From the NCBI GenBank assembly GCA_035692985.1, contig DASSHG010000009.1:62001-126000 (forward strand): a stretch of 64,000 bases of DNA. The letters are read 5' to 3'. Numbering within the stretch: position 1 is the first letter of the stretch; every line of letters starts with the position of its first letter. The DNA comes from JARIHC01 sp035692985 (GTDB lineage Bacteria > Patescibacteriota > Saccharimonadia > Saccharimonadales > UBA4665). Both the position numbers and the translations under genes were made by a program. Shown piece by piece: positions 16,025 to 24,087 of the stretch. The notes beneath the pieces are model-generated. The model worked only from the letters and a program-made list of their open reading frames with translations. It did no database searches and was not told the DNA's origin.

Positions 16025-16301
16025 TGGTGGCTCCTTTCTGGGTCAGGTGGTCTTGGACGGGCAGCGGTTCCGGCTCAGGGGCCTCTGGCAGCGCGGGGCG
16101 CGGTGGGGCCGGACGGGTTGGTGGTGCAACCGGACGTTCCCGCTGCCGGTTGAAGTCGGCCCAGACCAGGGAGCCAAGGCTGGACCGGGGGCGTTCCATG
16201 AGGATGGCCCGGCGCAGGGGCTCATCTACGCTGTAGCCCAGGCGCTGGGCGTAGAGGGGGCAGTCTGGCTCAGGTGGGGATGGACAGATTCGGGGCGGCA
16301 T
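16017..16301 (-). CDS. First gene of the element's coupled operon, Pro-rich protein
   Basis: 94 residues. A first half with two Cys (PPEPDCPLYAQRLGYSVDEPLRRAILMER) is followed by a Pro/Arg/Glu-rich tail. The start at ATG 16301 is chosen for its strong SD (GGAAAGGAGCC); the frame is open further upstream to 16358 without support. It is divergent from the XRE-Ig regulator at 16390, so the 88-nt gap should hold both promoters. Function is unknown. Confidence 0.6.
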   Translation of the reverse strand: MPPRICPSPPEPDCPLYAQRLGYSVDEPLRRAILMERPRSSLGSLVWADFNRQRERPVAPPTRPAPPRPALPEAPEPEPLPVQDHLTQKGATNG

Positions 16302-16389
16302 GGTGAGGCTCCTTTCCTTGTCGTTTTTGGACGACTTAGGAAAGGAGCTTGAGCACACCCCGAGTTATTGACCAACTTGCAACGCTTTG

Positions 16390-17076
16390 ATGGTCATGGC
16401 ACGGCCACTGGAGCCACCAGTCCTTGATCCCCGCCAGCCCAGAGCGGTGTTGGGCTGGGGCCTGCGGCAGTTCCGCCGGGTGGCGGGACGGAGCGGGGCC
16501 AGCCTGGCCCGAGAGTTCGGCTGTAGCCCGAGCCATATCTCGCGGGTGGAGCACGGCACGGCCAAGCCGAGCCGGGAGTTGGTGCAGTTCTACGAGGACA
16601 CGTTCCAGGCAGACGGCCTGCTGTGGTCGCTCTTTGAAGTGGTGGAGCACGCCAGTGAGCAGAACCGGCGCAGGGTTGGGGGGCACCGGCCCCGGCTGGT
16701 CCATGCTGAGCCGGGTGATGCCTCAGAGTTTGTGGACGACACCATTCCCCACGGCACGCTCATGCAGCCTGGCGAGTTCTTCGACAAGCAGTGGCGGATC
16801 AGGAACAGCGGCAAGGTGCTCTGGGTGGGGCGGCAGCTCGAACGGCAAGGCCCAGTGACCGGGCCTGGTCTCATTACTTCAGAGCGCTACGTCTCAATTC
16901 CAGATACCAAGCCAGGCAAAGTGGCGACCATCACGGCCAAGCTCAGGGCACCAAGCTATGACTGTTCATCGATCGCCTACTTCAAGATGGTGAAGACAGA
17001 CAAAGAGGGCCTGACGGCCCTCTGCTTTCCTGAGGATTACCAACTGGGGTTGGATATGTTGGTGGTGGTGAGGTGA
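16390..17076 (+). CDS. XRE-type regulator fused to an NBR1-like Ig domain
   Basis: About 228 residues. An N-terminal helix-turn-helix (about 22-75: RQFRRVAGRSGASLAREFGC and SPSHISRVEHGTAKPSRELV) is followed by a linker and a C-terminal beta-sandwich: DDTIPHGTLMQPGEFFDKQW, then RIRNSGKVLWVGRQL, then VTAKLRAPS-like strands ending ALCFPEDYQLGLDMLVVVR. This matches the NBR1 Ig-like ('four Trp') domain that some Actinobacteria and Chloroflexi regulators carry. It probably represses the divergent small-gene operon; what the Ig domain binds is unknown. TTG 16387 and ATG 16396 are alternative starts. Its 3' end overlaps the convergent gene by 40 nt. Confidence 0.8.
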   Translation: MVMARPLEPPVLDPRQPRAVLGWGLRQFRRVAGRSGASLAREFGCSPSHISRVEHGTAKPSRELVQFYEDTFQADGLLWSLFEVVEHASEQNRRRVGGHRPRLVHAEPGDASEFVDDTIPHGTLMQPGEFFDKQWRIRNSGKVLWVGRQLERQGPVTGPGLITSERYVSIPDTKPGKVATITAKLRAPSYDCSSIAYFKMVKTDKEGLTALCFPEDYQLGLDMLVVVR

Positions 17077-18929
17077 GAATGCGGAGGTATAGAGCTTCTA
17101 CCGAACGCTCGCGGTATTCGACCGTGATTCTGCACCGTGACTAAAGTGGCATTGTATTCTAGTTCGCTCTGCTGCCGAGGTGATGCGGGGTGCCAAAATA
17201 TGAGCAGCAACAGCAACGTAAGTAATACTGACCAAATCACTGCTCTCCGAATTAAGCGACTGTATTGTTCAACCGCGACCTCATAGCAATGCCAATCTTC
17301 GGTAAATGAACTATCCCATCGCAAGCCCGCCAACCAGCGGCCTAGCTTCTGCCATCGAGTTGGCAGCCCGCCTTTATCCCGCCCTACCAAGTTTTTCTTG
17401 CGACGGGTAAAGAACCTCACTGCGCGCTCATAGCTCTGGCCAAGCGGAAACTGCCAAGCGAATACAAACACACTACTGAGCGCTAACACCCAAGCCGCTA
17501 TCGTGGCTTTGAAGCTAACACCTGCCGTGCCTGCTCCATCGACAGGACCACTGAAGGCGACAGCCGCCAAGAATATGACCTCGCACACTAAGTAAATCCA
17601 AAGAATGCCACGTACACGCCGCAAGGCATGTGCGTAATAGTGGCGCTGTTGCTGAGCTAAATAGGCGACAAGTATCGAGGGGGTGGCGGTCAGCAATGCC
17701 TCTAATGGGTTACCAAGTTTGCTGGGGAACCGGCCGACGGCAAGCAACGCTACGAGCAAAAGGCTCACTAGGGCAGTTCCAAGTAGGAGCTTATGGTGAG
17801 ATGGAGTGCAGCGCACATAGGCGCGGGTAGCTATAGGTTGCTGCACTGGAGCGGGCACGTCGTTGGAATCAGTGGAGCCATTCGTGCCGGAGCCAGGCCG
17901 ATCGCCATTCGCGTTTGTGGATGCATCGACATGAAAAATATGAGCGCTATCGAGGCTGGAGTCAATTTCGGCATGGTTGTCCCAGTTGTTGCCCCGCTCC
18001 CAGTCTAAATAGTCTACAACGGTATTTTCTGGCGGTTCCAGCGTGGAGTAATAGCTGGTGGTGTAGTTATAGGTTGGCGTATTGAACGCATACGGGATGG
18101 GGGCAAGACCGTACTGCACGTACCAACGGTTCCAGATTTCGCGACAGGTTTTTAAGTCTTTTCTCAACAAGCGTCCAAACACACCAGTTGCTATTGCTTG
18201 CACTAAGCCACAAAGAGTCCCTTCTTCCAACTTGTGCATTGGGTCGCGGGTCGAATGGGCCACACGCAGTTGCACTACCTCGCCGGGCTCTGCCTCAATC
18301 CAGCAGAGATATTGCGTGGTTTTGATTGCGGCCGCGAGATCGTTGGAAAAGTTGGTAAGTTGCTGATCCGTATCATCGAGTCCCAGTCCCACCAAGAGGA
18401 TTTCGTACTTTTTCGCTAGCTCGCGAGCTTCGTGTCCTCGATCAGCGTCGTTCCCAAGTTCGGTATAAAAGGTGTGCAGGTCGCTGCGAAGCTGGCTATA
18501 TTGGCTTCGAGCAGGCTCCTGATCTAGCGGACTATTTTCATCGGGAAATTTCAGTTCGGAGACGTGCTTATTCAGGATTGCTTTGGTGAGGGCCACTCCA
18601 TGTTGGTTGCGGGTGACGAAATTGAGACGACGGCCGCTCGCGTCCATGACGCTTATGTCGGGGAATCGGCGACGGCGAAATGGACCAAGCGGGACAATCC
18701 ACCAGGCGCTCGTCGGTGAGGAATTGGTGGGGGGGATACGAATCTGTAGTAGACGGTGCCACTGTTGACCACCGCGCGATTTGAACGAGAGTTGCTCGAT
18801 AAAGCGGTGAATGTGATTCTTTGGCTGCGTGATCAGCTCGGCAAGGCACCGTGCATGCTCCAGAGTAATGGCATAAGCGTCAGTGGGCTGTAAGGGCCGT
18901 TGGCCACGGCCCTGGATGGTGGTTGACAT
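17037..18929 (-). CDS. Unrecognised multi-pass membrane protein with large soluble N-terminus
   Basis: 630 residues. A soluble N-terminal half (about 1-385) contains an acidic, Asn/Gly/Ser-rich spacer (NANGDRPGSGTNGSTDSND). About five TM segments follow in the C-terminal half (HKLLLGTALVSLLLVALLAV, LLTATPSILVAYLA, GILWIYLVCEVIFLAAVAF, ATIAAWVLALSSVFVFAW, RRAVIWSVLLTLLLLLIFW), with a basic cytoplasmic loop between the last two. No motif recognised. Base composition is visibly lower in GC than neighbouring element genes, suggesting a different origin. It follows the 18950 gene by 20 nt. Accessory, exclusion or defence roles are possible but unsupported. Confidence 0.65.
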   Translation of the reverse strand: MSTTIQGRGQRPLQPTDAYAITLEHARCLAELITQPKNHIHRFIEQLSFKSRGGQQWHRLLQIRIPPTNSSPTSAWWIVPLGPFRRRRFPDISVMDASGRRLNFVTRNQHGVALTKAILNKHVSELKFPDENSPLDQEPARSQYSQLRSDLHTFYTELGNDADRGHEARELAKKYEILLVGLGLDDTDQQLTNFSNDLAAAIKTTQYLCWIEAEPGEVVQLRVAHSTRDPMHKLEEGTLCGLVQAIATGVFGRLLRKDLKTCREIWNRWYVQYGLAPIPYAFNTPTYNYTTSYYSTLEPPENTVVDYLDWERGNNWDNHAEIDSSLDSAHIFHVDASTNANGDRPGSGTNGSTDSNDVPAPVQQPIATRAYVRCTPSHHKLLLGTALVSLLLVALLAVGRFPSKLGNPLEALLTATPSILVAYLAQQQRHYYAHALRRVRGILWIYLVCEVIFLAAVAFSGPVDGAGTAGVSFKATIAAWVLALSSVFVFAWQFPLGQSYERAVRFFTRRKKNLVGRDKGGLPTRWQKLGRWLAGLRWDSSFTEDWHCYEVAVEQYSRLIRRAVIWSVLLTLLLLLIFWHPASPRQQSELEYNATLVTVQNHGRIPRAFGRSSIPPHSHLTTTNISNPSW

Positions 18930-18949
18930 CTATCGAAGAAGAGCGCTTG

Positions 18950-19408
18950 CTAGGGCGCTGTCCGGCCGTCGAAACCATCTTCGCGGTCAATCCTGTCGAG
19001 CATCCGGGCAACTTTGCCGTAGTGCTCATCCTCAGTTAGCGGGACGCCTCCAGTATCAGGACCCCACATACGGGGGTTGGGATAGACCTGAGCGCCTACG
19101 TCCATCTCTGGAAAGATCCGTCCCTCCGGTCGTCCGGCTTCGTTTTTGGTCTGCTCCTCATACTTGACAAGAGCGGCGTCAAAGATTCTGCCTGCCTTAC
19201 TCGGTTCTTTGGTTGCGACAGTGGCGTTTGAAGGTGTGCCATTGCCACCCTGTCCATTCCCCTCGCTCACCGCTCCGCTCGCCTCCCCTTGACTGGTTGC
19301 ACTGATAAGGCCCAGCCATTGACGGAGCCTCAGCCACCGGCTGGGCTTCTCCTGACTGGTCCCTTCTGATTTGGGAACGCTAGCGGTCTCAGCCGCAGAA
19401 TGCTTCAT
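18950..19408 (-). CDS. Hypothetical soluble protein, partner of the downstream membrane gene
   Basis: 152 residues: a Ser/Gly/Gln-rich low-complexity first half (SATSQGEASGAVSEGNGQGG), then a more ordered part with KAGRIFDAALVKYEEQTKNE and EDEHYGKVARMLDRIDREDG. No signal peptide; a weak amphipathic stretch LRLRQWLGLI lies near residue 25. It is the first gene of a two-gene unit with the 630-residue membrane protein. Upstream on this strand are a TAAAAT hexamer and the repeat ATCGT/ACGAT at 19429-19445. Function is unknown. Confidence 0.55.
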   Translation of the reverse strand: MKHSAAETASVPKSEGTSQEKPSRWLRLRQWLGLISATSQGEASGAVSEGNGQGGNGTPSNATVATKEPSKAGRIFDAALVKYEEQTKNEAGRPEGRIFPEMDVGAQVYPNPRMWGPDTGGVPLTEDEHYGKVARMLDRIDREDGFDGRTAP

Positions 19409-19428
19409 GAAAACTTGGTGTTTCCTGC

Positions 19429-19445
19429 ATCGTACAAAAAACGAT
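19429..19445. promoter_or_regulatory. Small inverted repeat upstream of the 19408 gene (possible operator)
   Basis: ATCGT (19429-19433) and ACGAT (19441-19445) separated by 7 nt of mostly A, 20-37 nt before ATG(19408). The size fits an XRE-type operator; the remaining 19446-19664 holds nothing I can name. Confidence 0.3.
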
Positions 19446-19664
19446 ACATTCTTATTTTACCAAGGAAGGTCAACCTTTTGGCTTGGGGGAGCCAAAAACA
19501 GGCCCAAGCAGGAGGCACAAAGGCAGGCACCCTACCGGAGCGGGCTACCCCGTGCAGCAAGGAAAAATCCGATCTCTGCGGGATAGGCAAGTTGACGGTG
19601 CGGGAATTTGCCATGACGATCGGTCGGAACGGCGCTGCCGCCCCCGCACCTGTCTAAACCCGCT

Positions 19665-20417
19665 CTAGCGGCGATCGGAGCGCTGCCCGCTGAACCGCTC
19701 GCCCAGCAGCTTGGTGACCGTCGCAAAGCCAAAGCCCCGCCCCCGGAGGCCTTCGATGATTCCGGGCAGCGCTCGCACCGTCTGTGGGTGGTGCCCGCCG
19801 TCATGCAGCAAGACGATCGATCCCGGCCCTGCCTGGCTCAACACGTTGGCACGGATTGCCGCTGCTCCGGGGTGTTTGTCGTCCAAGGAATCCACGTCCC
19901 AGAGGATGAGTTGGAGTCCGAGCCGCTTGGCAGCGGACACCACCTTGCCGTCGATTAGCCCGTAGGGCGGGCGGAACAAGCAAGGCCGAAAGCCGGTGGC
20001 CGCCTCAATGCGCTGGTTGGTTTCGGCTAGCTCACCGTAGCCGGGGTATTCAGGATGGTGGAAGGAGTGATTGCCGATCTCATCGCCGCTGGCCAGGATT
20101 TCGCCCATCAGGACGTCACGGTTTTTGACGTGCCGCCCCAGCTCAAAGAAGGTCGCGTGGGTGTGCAGGCGGTTGAGAATCCTGAGAATGGCTGGGGTCT
20201 GTGTGAGGCTCGGCCCGTCATCGAACGTCAGCGCCACTTGTCGGCGATTCTGTGGCCCGCTCGCCGTTACAACGCCGGGACGGGGCTTACAACCGACGAC
20301 TTCCGAGCCACCTGCCGGAGTGCCGCCACTGGCAGTTTGGGCAGGGCTTGCCGAGGCGCTGGCGAGTACTCCCGCCCCGGCAGTCAGGATCAGCCCGAGT
20401 GCTCGCCGTCTGCTCAC
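19665..20417 (-). CDS. Secreted polysaccharide deacetylase (NodB domain)
   Basis: 250 residues. An Arg-rich signal sequence (MSRRRALGLILTAGAGVLASASA; the twin-Arg start may direct Tat export) is followed by a NodB/CE4 domain: TFDDGPS with the catalytic and metal Asp pair, NHSFHHPEY supplying the HxxxH metal ligands, RPPYG, and a late LLHDGGHHP motif. CE4 enzymes remove N-acetyl groups from peptidoglycan GlcNAc or chitin-like glycans, typically giving lysozyme resistance. Inside the element it is cargo, 7 nt downstream of the beta-propeller gene on the same strand and probably co-transcribed with it. Confidence 0.88.
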   Translation of the reverse strand: MSRRRALGLILTAGAGVLASASASPAQTASGGTPAGGSEVVGCKPRPGVVTASGPQNRRQVALTFDDGPSLTQTPAILRILNRLHTHATFFELGRHVKNRDVLMGEILASGDEIGNHSFHHPEYPGYGELAETNQRIEAATGFRPCLFRPPYGLIDGKVVSAAKRLGLQLILWDVDSLDDKHPGAAAIRANVLSQAGPGSIVLLHDGGHHPQTVRALPGIIEGLRGRGFGFATVTKLLGERFSGQRSDRR

Positions 20418-20424
20418 GACCCAG

Positions 20425-22515
20425 CTAGCCGAACCGGATTTCTACATCGCGCACGCCGAGGTCTTGTTCAAAGAAGGCGAAGACCGTCTCGACTGAGCGA
20501 CCTTTGTACTTGGACTTGAGCACGCAATACCGCGACGTTTCGCCGTAAACGGCCGGGTGGTAGCACCTCGCTTCCGGGTAGGCGGCAACCGTCTTTTCGT
20601 AGGAGGTGCCAACGCCAACGCCGCGATCCGTCTGCTGGCTTTTGGAGAACACGTCGATCGACGTCGTCTTGTTGCCCTTGAACTCCACCAAACAGAGGCA
20701 GGGTTTGGGAAAGACCAGGAACGTCGGCTCGACTCGAACCGGTTTGCCGAGCAAGCCAAGCACCTGCCGTTTGGAATCGCCCAGATGCACCCCCACCGCC
20801 CCTTCGCCAACCACGATGCCACCAGCTGCCGCTACCCGCGCCGCTTGGTGCTGACGATGCCGACGCCGACGCCGATGCCGACGCTTGGTCTTCACGCACC
20901 GCGCCTTGCCATGCAGCCGCTTCTTCTTGAAGCCCTTGCGGCATTTGAGCGGCCTGCGGTGATGCACGACCGGCGCTGGAGAGACTGCAGCCGCCGGGCC
21001 TTGGTCAGTGGAGGCAGGGGTGCTCACAACCGGAGCCCCCACCGGCTCCCCTGATTTGCTCCCGGGCTGTTCTGGTTCGGCTTCGCCTTCCGGTTCTTCT
21101 TCAAAGTCTGCTCTGGTTTCCACGTCGTCGCTCATCGTGACTTCGCACATCAGCGGAGTCGTGCCTGAGCACGGGCCTTTGTACCAGCCACGGAACCCGA
21201 AGCCCGGGCTGGGAGCTGCCGTCAAAGTCACACGGGTACCGAGTGGAAATGCAGCTGCACAGGCGGGGGGACACTGAATCCCAGCCGGTGCACTGACCAC
21301 CGTGCCGCCTTCCCCAGAGATGCTGATTTCGAGCGTCGGCAAGGGCGTCATGCTGGCGCTGACCGGCGACAATCGGCCGATCCCACCCCGTACAAAGCTC
21401 GATCCTGCCGTGAACCACAGGTTGCTGCTGCCGGGACCAGTTGCAAAATCCCGGACTTCGGCATCTTCTTGCATGCCGATCCGGAAGCTGGTGATGGTGC
21501 CGCTCGGCGTGATCCGGTTGATGACGTGCGAGTAGTCACCGGCCCAGATATTGCCGTCTGGGCCGAGCGCAATAGAAGACGGCCTCAGATGGCCGCCAAA
21601 CTCGGTGATAACGCCAGCGGGGGTGATGCGACCAATTGCTCCGCTGGCTTCAAAAGCACTGCCGTGATCGGTGAACCACAGGTTGCCATCAGCGCCAGCC
21701 ACAATTTCTTCAGGCTCACTACTAGCTGACAAACCGGCGCTGAACTTTTGCAGCGTGCCTCCCGTCGTGATGCGACCAATTGCTCCGGAGGCGTCCGTGA
21801 ACCAGAGGTTGTTGTCCGGGCCGACCACGATGTCGATCGGCTTGCCGCCAGTCGGATATTCGGTGATCGTGCCGCTTGGCGTGATCTTGCCGATGGCCTT
21901 CGGGCTGGACACTTCGCTCCACTCGGTAAACCACAGGTTGCCATCAGGACCAACCACCAAGTGTTCGGGAAAGGCGTCGGCTGGCAGGTCAAACTCGGTG
22001 ATAGAACCAGACGGCGTGATACGGCCGATGGCGGGTTGGACTTTGCCTCGGTAGTCGCGATCGGTGAACCAGAGGTTGCCATCAGGACCAACGATCATGT
22101 CGGTCGGTTCGCGCACGCTGATCGGATTACTGGCTTGGTTGACGCCGCTGCTGAACTCGGTGATCGTGCCGCTCGGCGTGATGCGGCCAATGGCTGGCGT
22201 GCCGTCTTGGGTGGGATCGGTGAACCACAGGTTGTTGTCCGGGCCGACCACGATGTCGCTGGGTTCACTAGCCGGGTTGAGTCCGGCGCTGAACTCGGTG
22301 ATTGAGCCAGATGGCGTGATCGTGCCAATGGCTTCGAGGCGGTCGGTGAACCACAGGTTGCCATTGGGACCGAGCACGATGTGCTCGGGGAAGGAGTTGG
22401 TTTGCAGGCCAGCTTTGAATTCGGTGATGGAGCCCCCGGCCGCTGCCGCGCTTGCCGACCCCGCCACCAGGAGTAGTGCCAGCACCAGTCCGGCCAATCC
22501 CACGCTGCGCTTCAT
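20425..22515 (-). CDS. Secreted virginiamycin-B-lyase-like beta-propeller protein
   Basis: About 696 residues. A Sec signal peptide (MKRSVGLAGLVLALLLVAGS then ASAAAA) precedes about nine propeller repeats, each with a variant of GPDGNLWFTD followed by IGRITPSGTITEF. Then come a divergent InlB-type B-repeat (GEGGTVVSAPAGIQCPPACA, GFRGWYKGPCSG), an Arg/Lys/His-rich linker (KTKRRHRRRRRHRQHQ) and a C-terminal domain with paired Cys. The repeats resemble Vgb streptogramin lyase, but similar folds serve many extracellular roles, so lyase activity is not claimed. The start at ATG 22515 fits the signal peptide; the frame stays open to 22719 without support. The style is typical of Thermoleophilia-like Actinobacteria, not of the native genes here. 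Confidence 0.8.
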   Translation of the reverse strand: MKRSVGLAGLVLALLLVAGSASAAAAGGSITEFKAGLQTNSFPEHIVLGPNGNLWFTDRLEAIGTITPSGSITEFSAGLNPASEPSDIVVGPDNNLWFTDPTQDGTPAIGRITPSGTITEFSSGVNQASNPISVREPTDMIVGPDGNLWFTDRDYRGKVQPAIGRITPSGSITEFDLPADAFPEHLVVGPDGNLWFTEWSEVSSPKAIGKITPSGTITEYPTGGKPIDIVVGPDNNLWFTDASGAIGRITTGGTLQKFSAGLSASSEPEEIVAGADGNLWFTDHGSAFEASGAIGRITPAGVITEFGGHLRPSSIALGPDGNIWAGDYSHVINRITPSGTITSFRIGMQEDAEVRDFATGPGSSNLWFTAGSSFVRGGIGRLSPVSASMTPLPTLEISISGEGGTVVSAPAGIQCPPACAAAFPLGTRVTLTAAPSPGFGFRGWYKGPCSGTTPLMCEVTMSDDVETRADFEEEPEGEAEPEQPGSKSGEPVGAPVVSTPASTDQGPAAAVSPAPVVHHRRPLKCRKGFKKKRLHGKARCVKTKRRHRRRRRHRQHQAARVAAAGGIVVGEGAVGVHLGDSKRQVLGLLGKPVRVEPTFLVFPKPCLCLVEFKGNKTTSIDVFSKSQQTDRGVGVGTSYEKTVAAYPEARCYHPAVYGETSRYCVLKSKYKGRSVETVFAFFEQDLGVRDVEIRFG

Positions 22516-22547
22516 ACCCCCGCCTTTCGCTTGCTTGAAAGAAAGTC

Positions 22548-22607
22548 GCGCCTGGCCGGGAGTGATGGGAGGTATATGTGGATACCGACACGTGCCCGGC
22601 CAGGCGC
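22548..22607. repeat. 13-bp perfect inverted repeat in the leader of the beta-propeller gene
   Basis: GCGCCTGGCCGGG (22548-22560) and CCCGGCCAGGCGC (22595-22607) with a 34-nt loop. It lies 33 nt before ATG(22515), so on a transcript starting near 22610 it would form a very stable 5' hairpin. Confidence 0.6.
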
Positions 22608-22610
22608 AGG

Positions 22611-22648
22611 CTCTACAGTACACGCTCTGTAAAGCGTATTCTGTAGAG
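22611..22648. promoter_or_regulatory. Interrupted palindrome, candidate operator for the 22692 XRE regulator
   Basis: CTCTACAG (22611-22618) and CTGTAGAG (22641-22648) are perfect inverted arms, with inner arms ACGCT (22622-22626) and AGCGT (22633-22637). The site lies between the divergent XRE and beta-propeller genes. Confidence 0.5.
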
Positions 22649-22691
22649 TCTAGACTGGGAGGCACGCTTTCGGCAGGGTTTTTGAGAGCCA

Positions 22692-22925
22692 ATGGCTCGA
22701 TCTCTGCCGCCCGATCCATCGCTTGGCCAAGCCCTCCGGCAATTGCGCCAAGCCCGCCACATGACCCAGGAGGGCGTCAGCCATGCTGCCGATTTGACGC
22801 TGGGGGCCTACGGCCGGATTGAGCGCAGCGAGGTTGCTCCGGCCTGGCCGACCGTCCGGGCCATTGCGCGCGGTCTGGGCATCAGCATGAGTGAGCTTGG
22901 CGCGGCGGTAGATCGACAGAACTAG
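22692..22925 (+). CDS. XRE-family transcriptional regulator (small)
   Basis: 77 residues consisting almost only of a Cro/C1-type helix-turn-helix: LGQALRQLRQARHMTQEGVS, HAADLTLGAYGRIERSEVAP, WPTVRAIARGLGISMSEL. It is divergent from the secreted beta-propeller/deacetylase pair and has a 38-bp palindrome just upstream, so autoregulation and control of the cargo are likely. No sensing domain. The start at ATG 22692 has only a weak SD. Confidence 0.8.
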   Translation: MARSLPPDPSLGQALRQLRQARHMTQEGVSHAADLTLGAYGRIERSEVAPAWPTVRAIARGLGISMSELGAAVDRQN

Positions 22926-23751
22926 GTCCCAGAACCAAGAAACCCCGGCGCGGCTTTGGACACCGTCCGAGGCTGATCAATCTTGGGAGAGCTTTTGATC
23001 TTTGGCCCCATGCCAGAAGTGCGATCTGCCCTTCTGACGAAACTAGGCGGCTGTACCTGCTCTCGGAGGCCTTGGCCACTGCCGCGAGGCTTCCACCCCG
23101 CACCCGGCATCGCGCCGCGCCCAGCTATTAGAGCAGGCGTAGCGGCGGAAACTTGAGCTATCCGAGCGCTATGCCGGGTGCGGGCCTCAATAGTCAGGGC
23201 TAGCCTCATCGGTGGTGGAAATACCACCGTGATTTGCAGGGGTTTGTTGCAAAATGCAGCAGTTCCGTCCGACTCCCGTGACACATTCCCGACAGTTGTC
23301 AGCCACTCGACAGAGGCGAGCGGATGGCAAGCCACCACAACCCGTCTTTGCAAATCGCAAGCTATAACTGTCTGGGAGGTTCGAGCCTGACCGGCTCGAA
23401 AACGACATTTACCCGCTCCAGAGAATTTTGGAGGGGGAGCGGACCGGCGATAGATCTTTGGCCTCACGGTGATTGCGGCACCGTGGCCGCCCTTTGCGCC
23501 GGGGGGAGAGCCCGACTTGGGTGGCGCCCACCCCTCCAGTAGCCATATATAGCCAGCAGCGCAGACGGAACGGCGAGGTTTTGCTGCCGGTACGGGAGCT
23601 TCTGCAAAAGTTCCCACGTTTCTCCCCGGACTTTCCGGCTTTTTCCTGGGTTCACAAAGGCCCCTTGCAAGACGCCCTGCTTGATCCGCATCACCTCGAT
23701 GAGCGCCTTGACCGTATGGAGCCGGACTAACGAACGACCTGCGGCACTGAG
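22926..23751. other. 826-bp gene-free stretch of the element with clustered hairpins
   Basis: Open frames here (for example 22922-23617 minus) have implausible composition and no SD, so I call no gene. The right half has four short inverted repeats within 155 bp: TTCGAGCC/GGCTCGAA (23380-23400), CGCTCC/GGAGCG (23414-23441), CACGGTG/CACCGTG (23465-23485) and GGGTGG/CCACCC (23519-23533). Such clusters are typical of oriT, single-strand origins or recombinase-accessory regions. Which of these, if any, is not determined. Confidence 0.45.
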
Positions 23752-24087
23752 CTAGGTTTTTCGGAGGCGATAGAGCCCGCGCGCCAGCCGCTCAAATCGA
23801 GGCTCATCGCTATGCGCCCCTTTCCACAGGCAGTCCTTGACCGTGCCTTTGTCCACGGGCCTGCCAAGGAGCTGCTCCACGGCTGCATGCACCTGCATGA
23901 AGCGCATTGGCCCAGCCGTCGCGGCCAGTACCTCCACGACCCCGTTTTGGATGGCACCGGCACGGGATCGCAGCGGCTTCGGCGAACGCGGCGACTGTTT
24001 CGCTTGGCTCAGCAGCTTACGACGCACACGATCTAGGCGAACCAGTCTCTCTGGCTGGTTTGAAAGTGCGCCGACTAGGGCCACCAC
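23752..24087 (-). CDS. Winged-helix-like protein at the right end of the element
   Basis: 111 residues. The N-terminus is basic (RVRRKLLSQAKQSPRSPKPLRSR). The C-terminal half looks like a helix-turn-helix/winged helix: NGVVEVLAATAGPMRFMQVH, AAVEQLLGRPVDKGTVKDCL, ERLARGLYRLRKT. GTG 24087 is used as start, and the upstream sequence already belongs to the native pyrE side. In the circular form the frame may be longer or have another start, so this may be a 5'-truncated gene. It could be an excision or replication regulator. Confidence 0.55.
   Translation of the reverse strand: MVALVGALSNQPERLVRLDRVRRKLLSQAKQSPRSPKPLRSRAGAIQNGVVEVLAATAGPMRFMQVHAAVEQLLGRPVDKGTVKDCLWKGAHSDEPRFERLARGLYRLRKT

Noticed and set aside
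22516..22719. N-terminal extension of the beta-propeller frame
   Set aside because: The Sec signal peptide begins at ATG 22515; the extension covers the palindromes and part of the divergent XRE gene.
22922..23617. 231-codon minus-strand open frame in the gene-free part of the element
   Set aside because: Composition is random-looking, there is no SD, no motif and it is the kind of frame expected by chance in GC-rich DNA; hairpins lie inside it.
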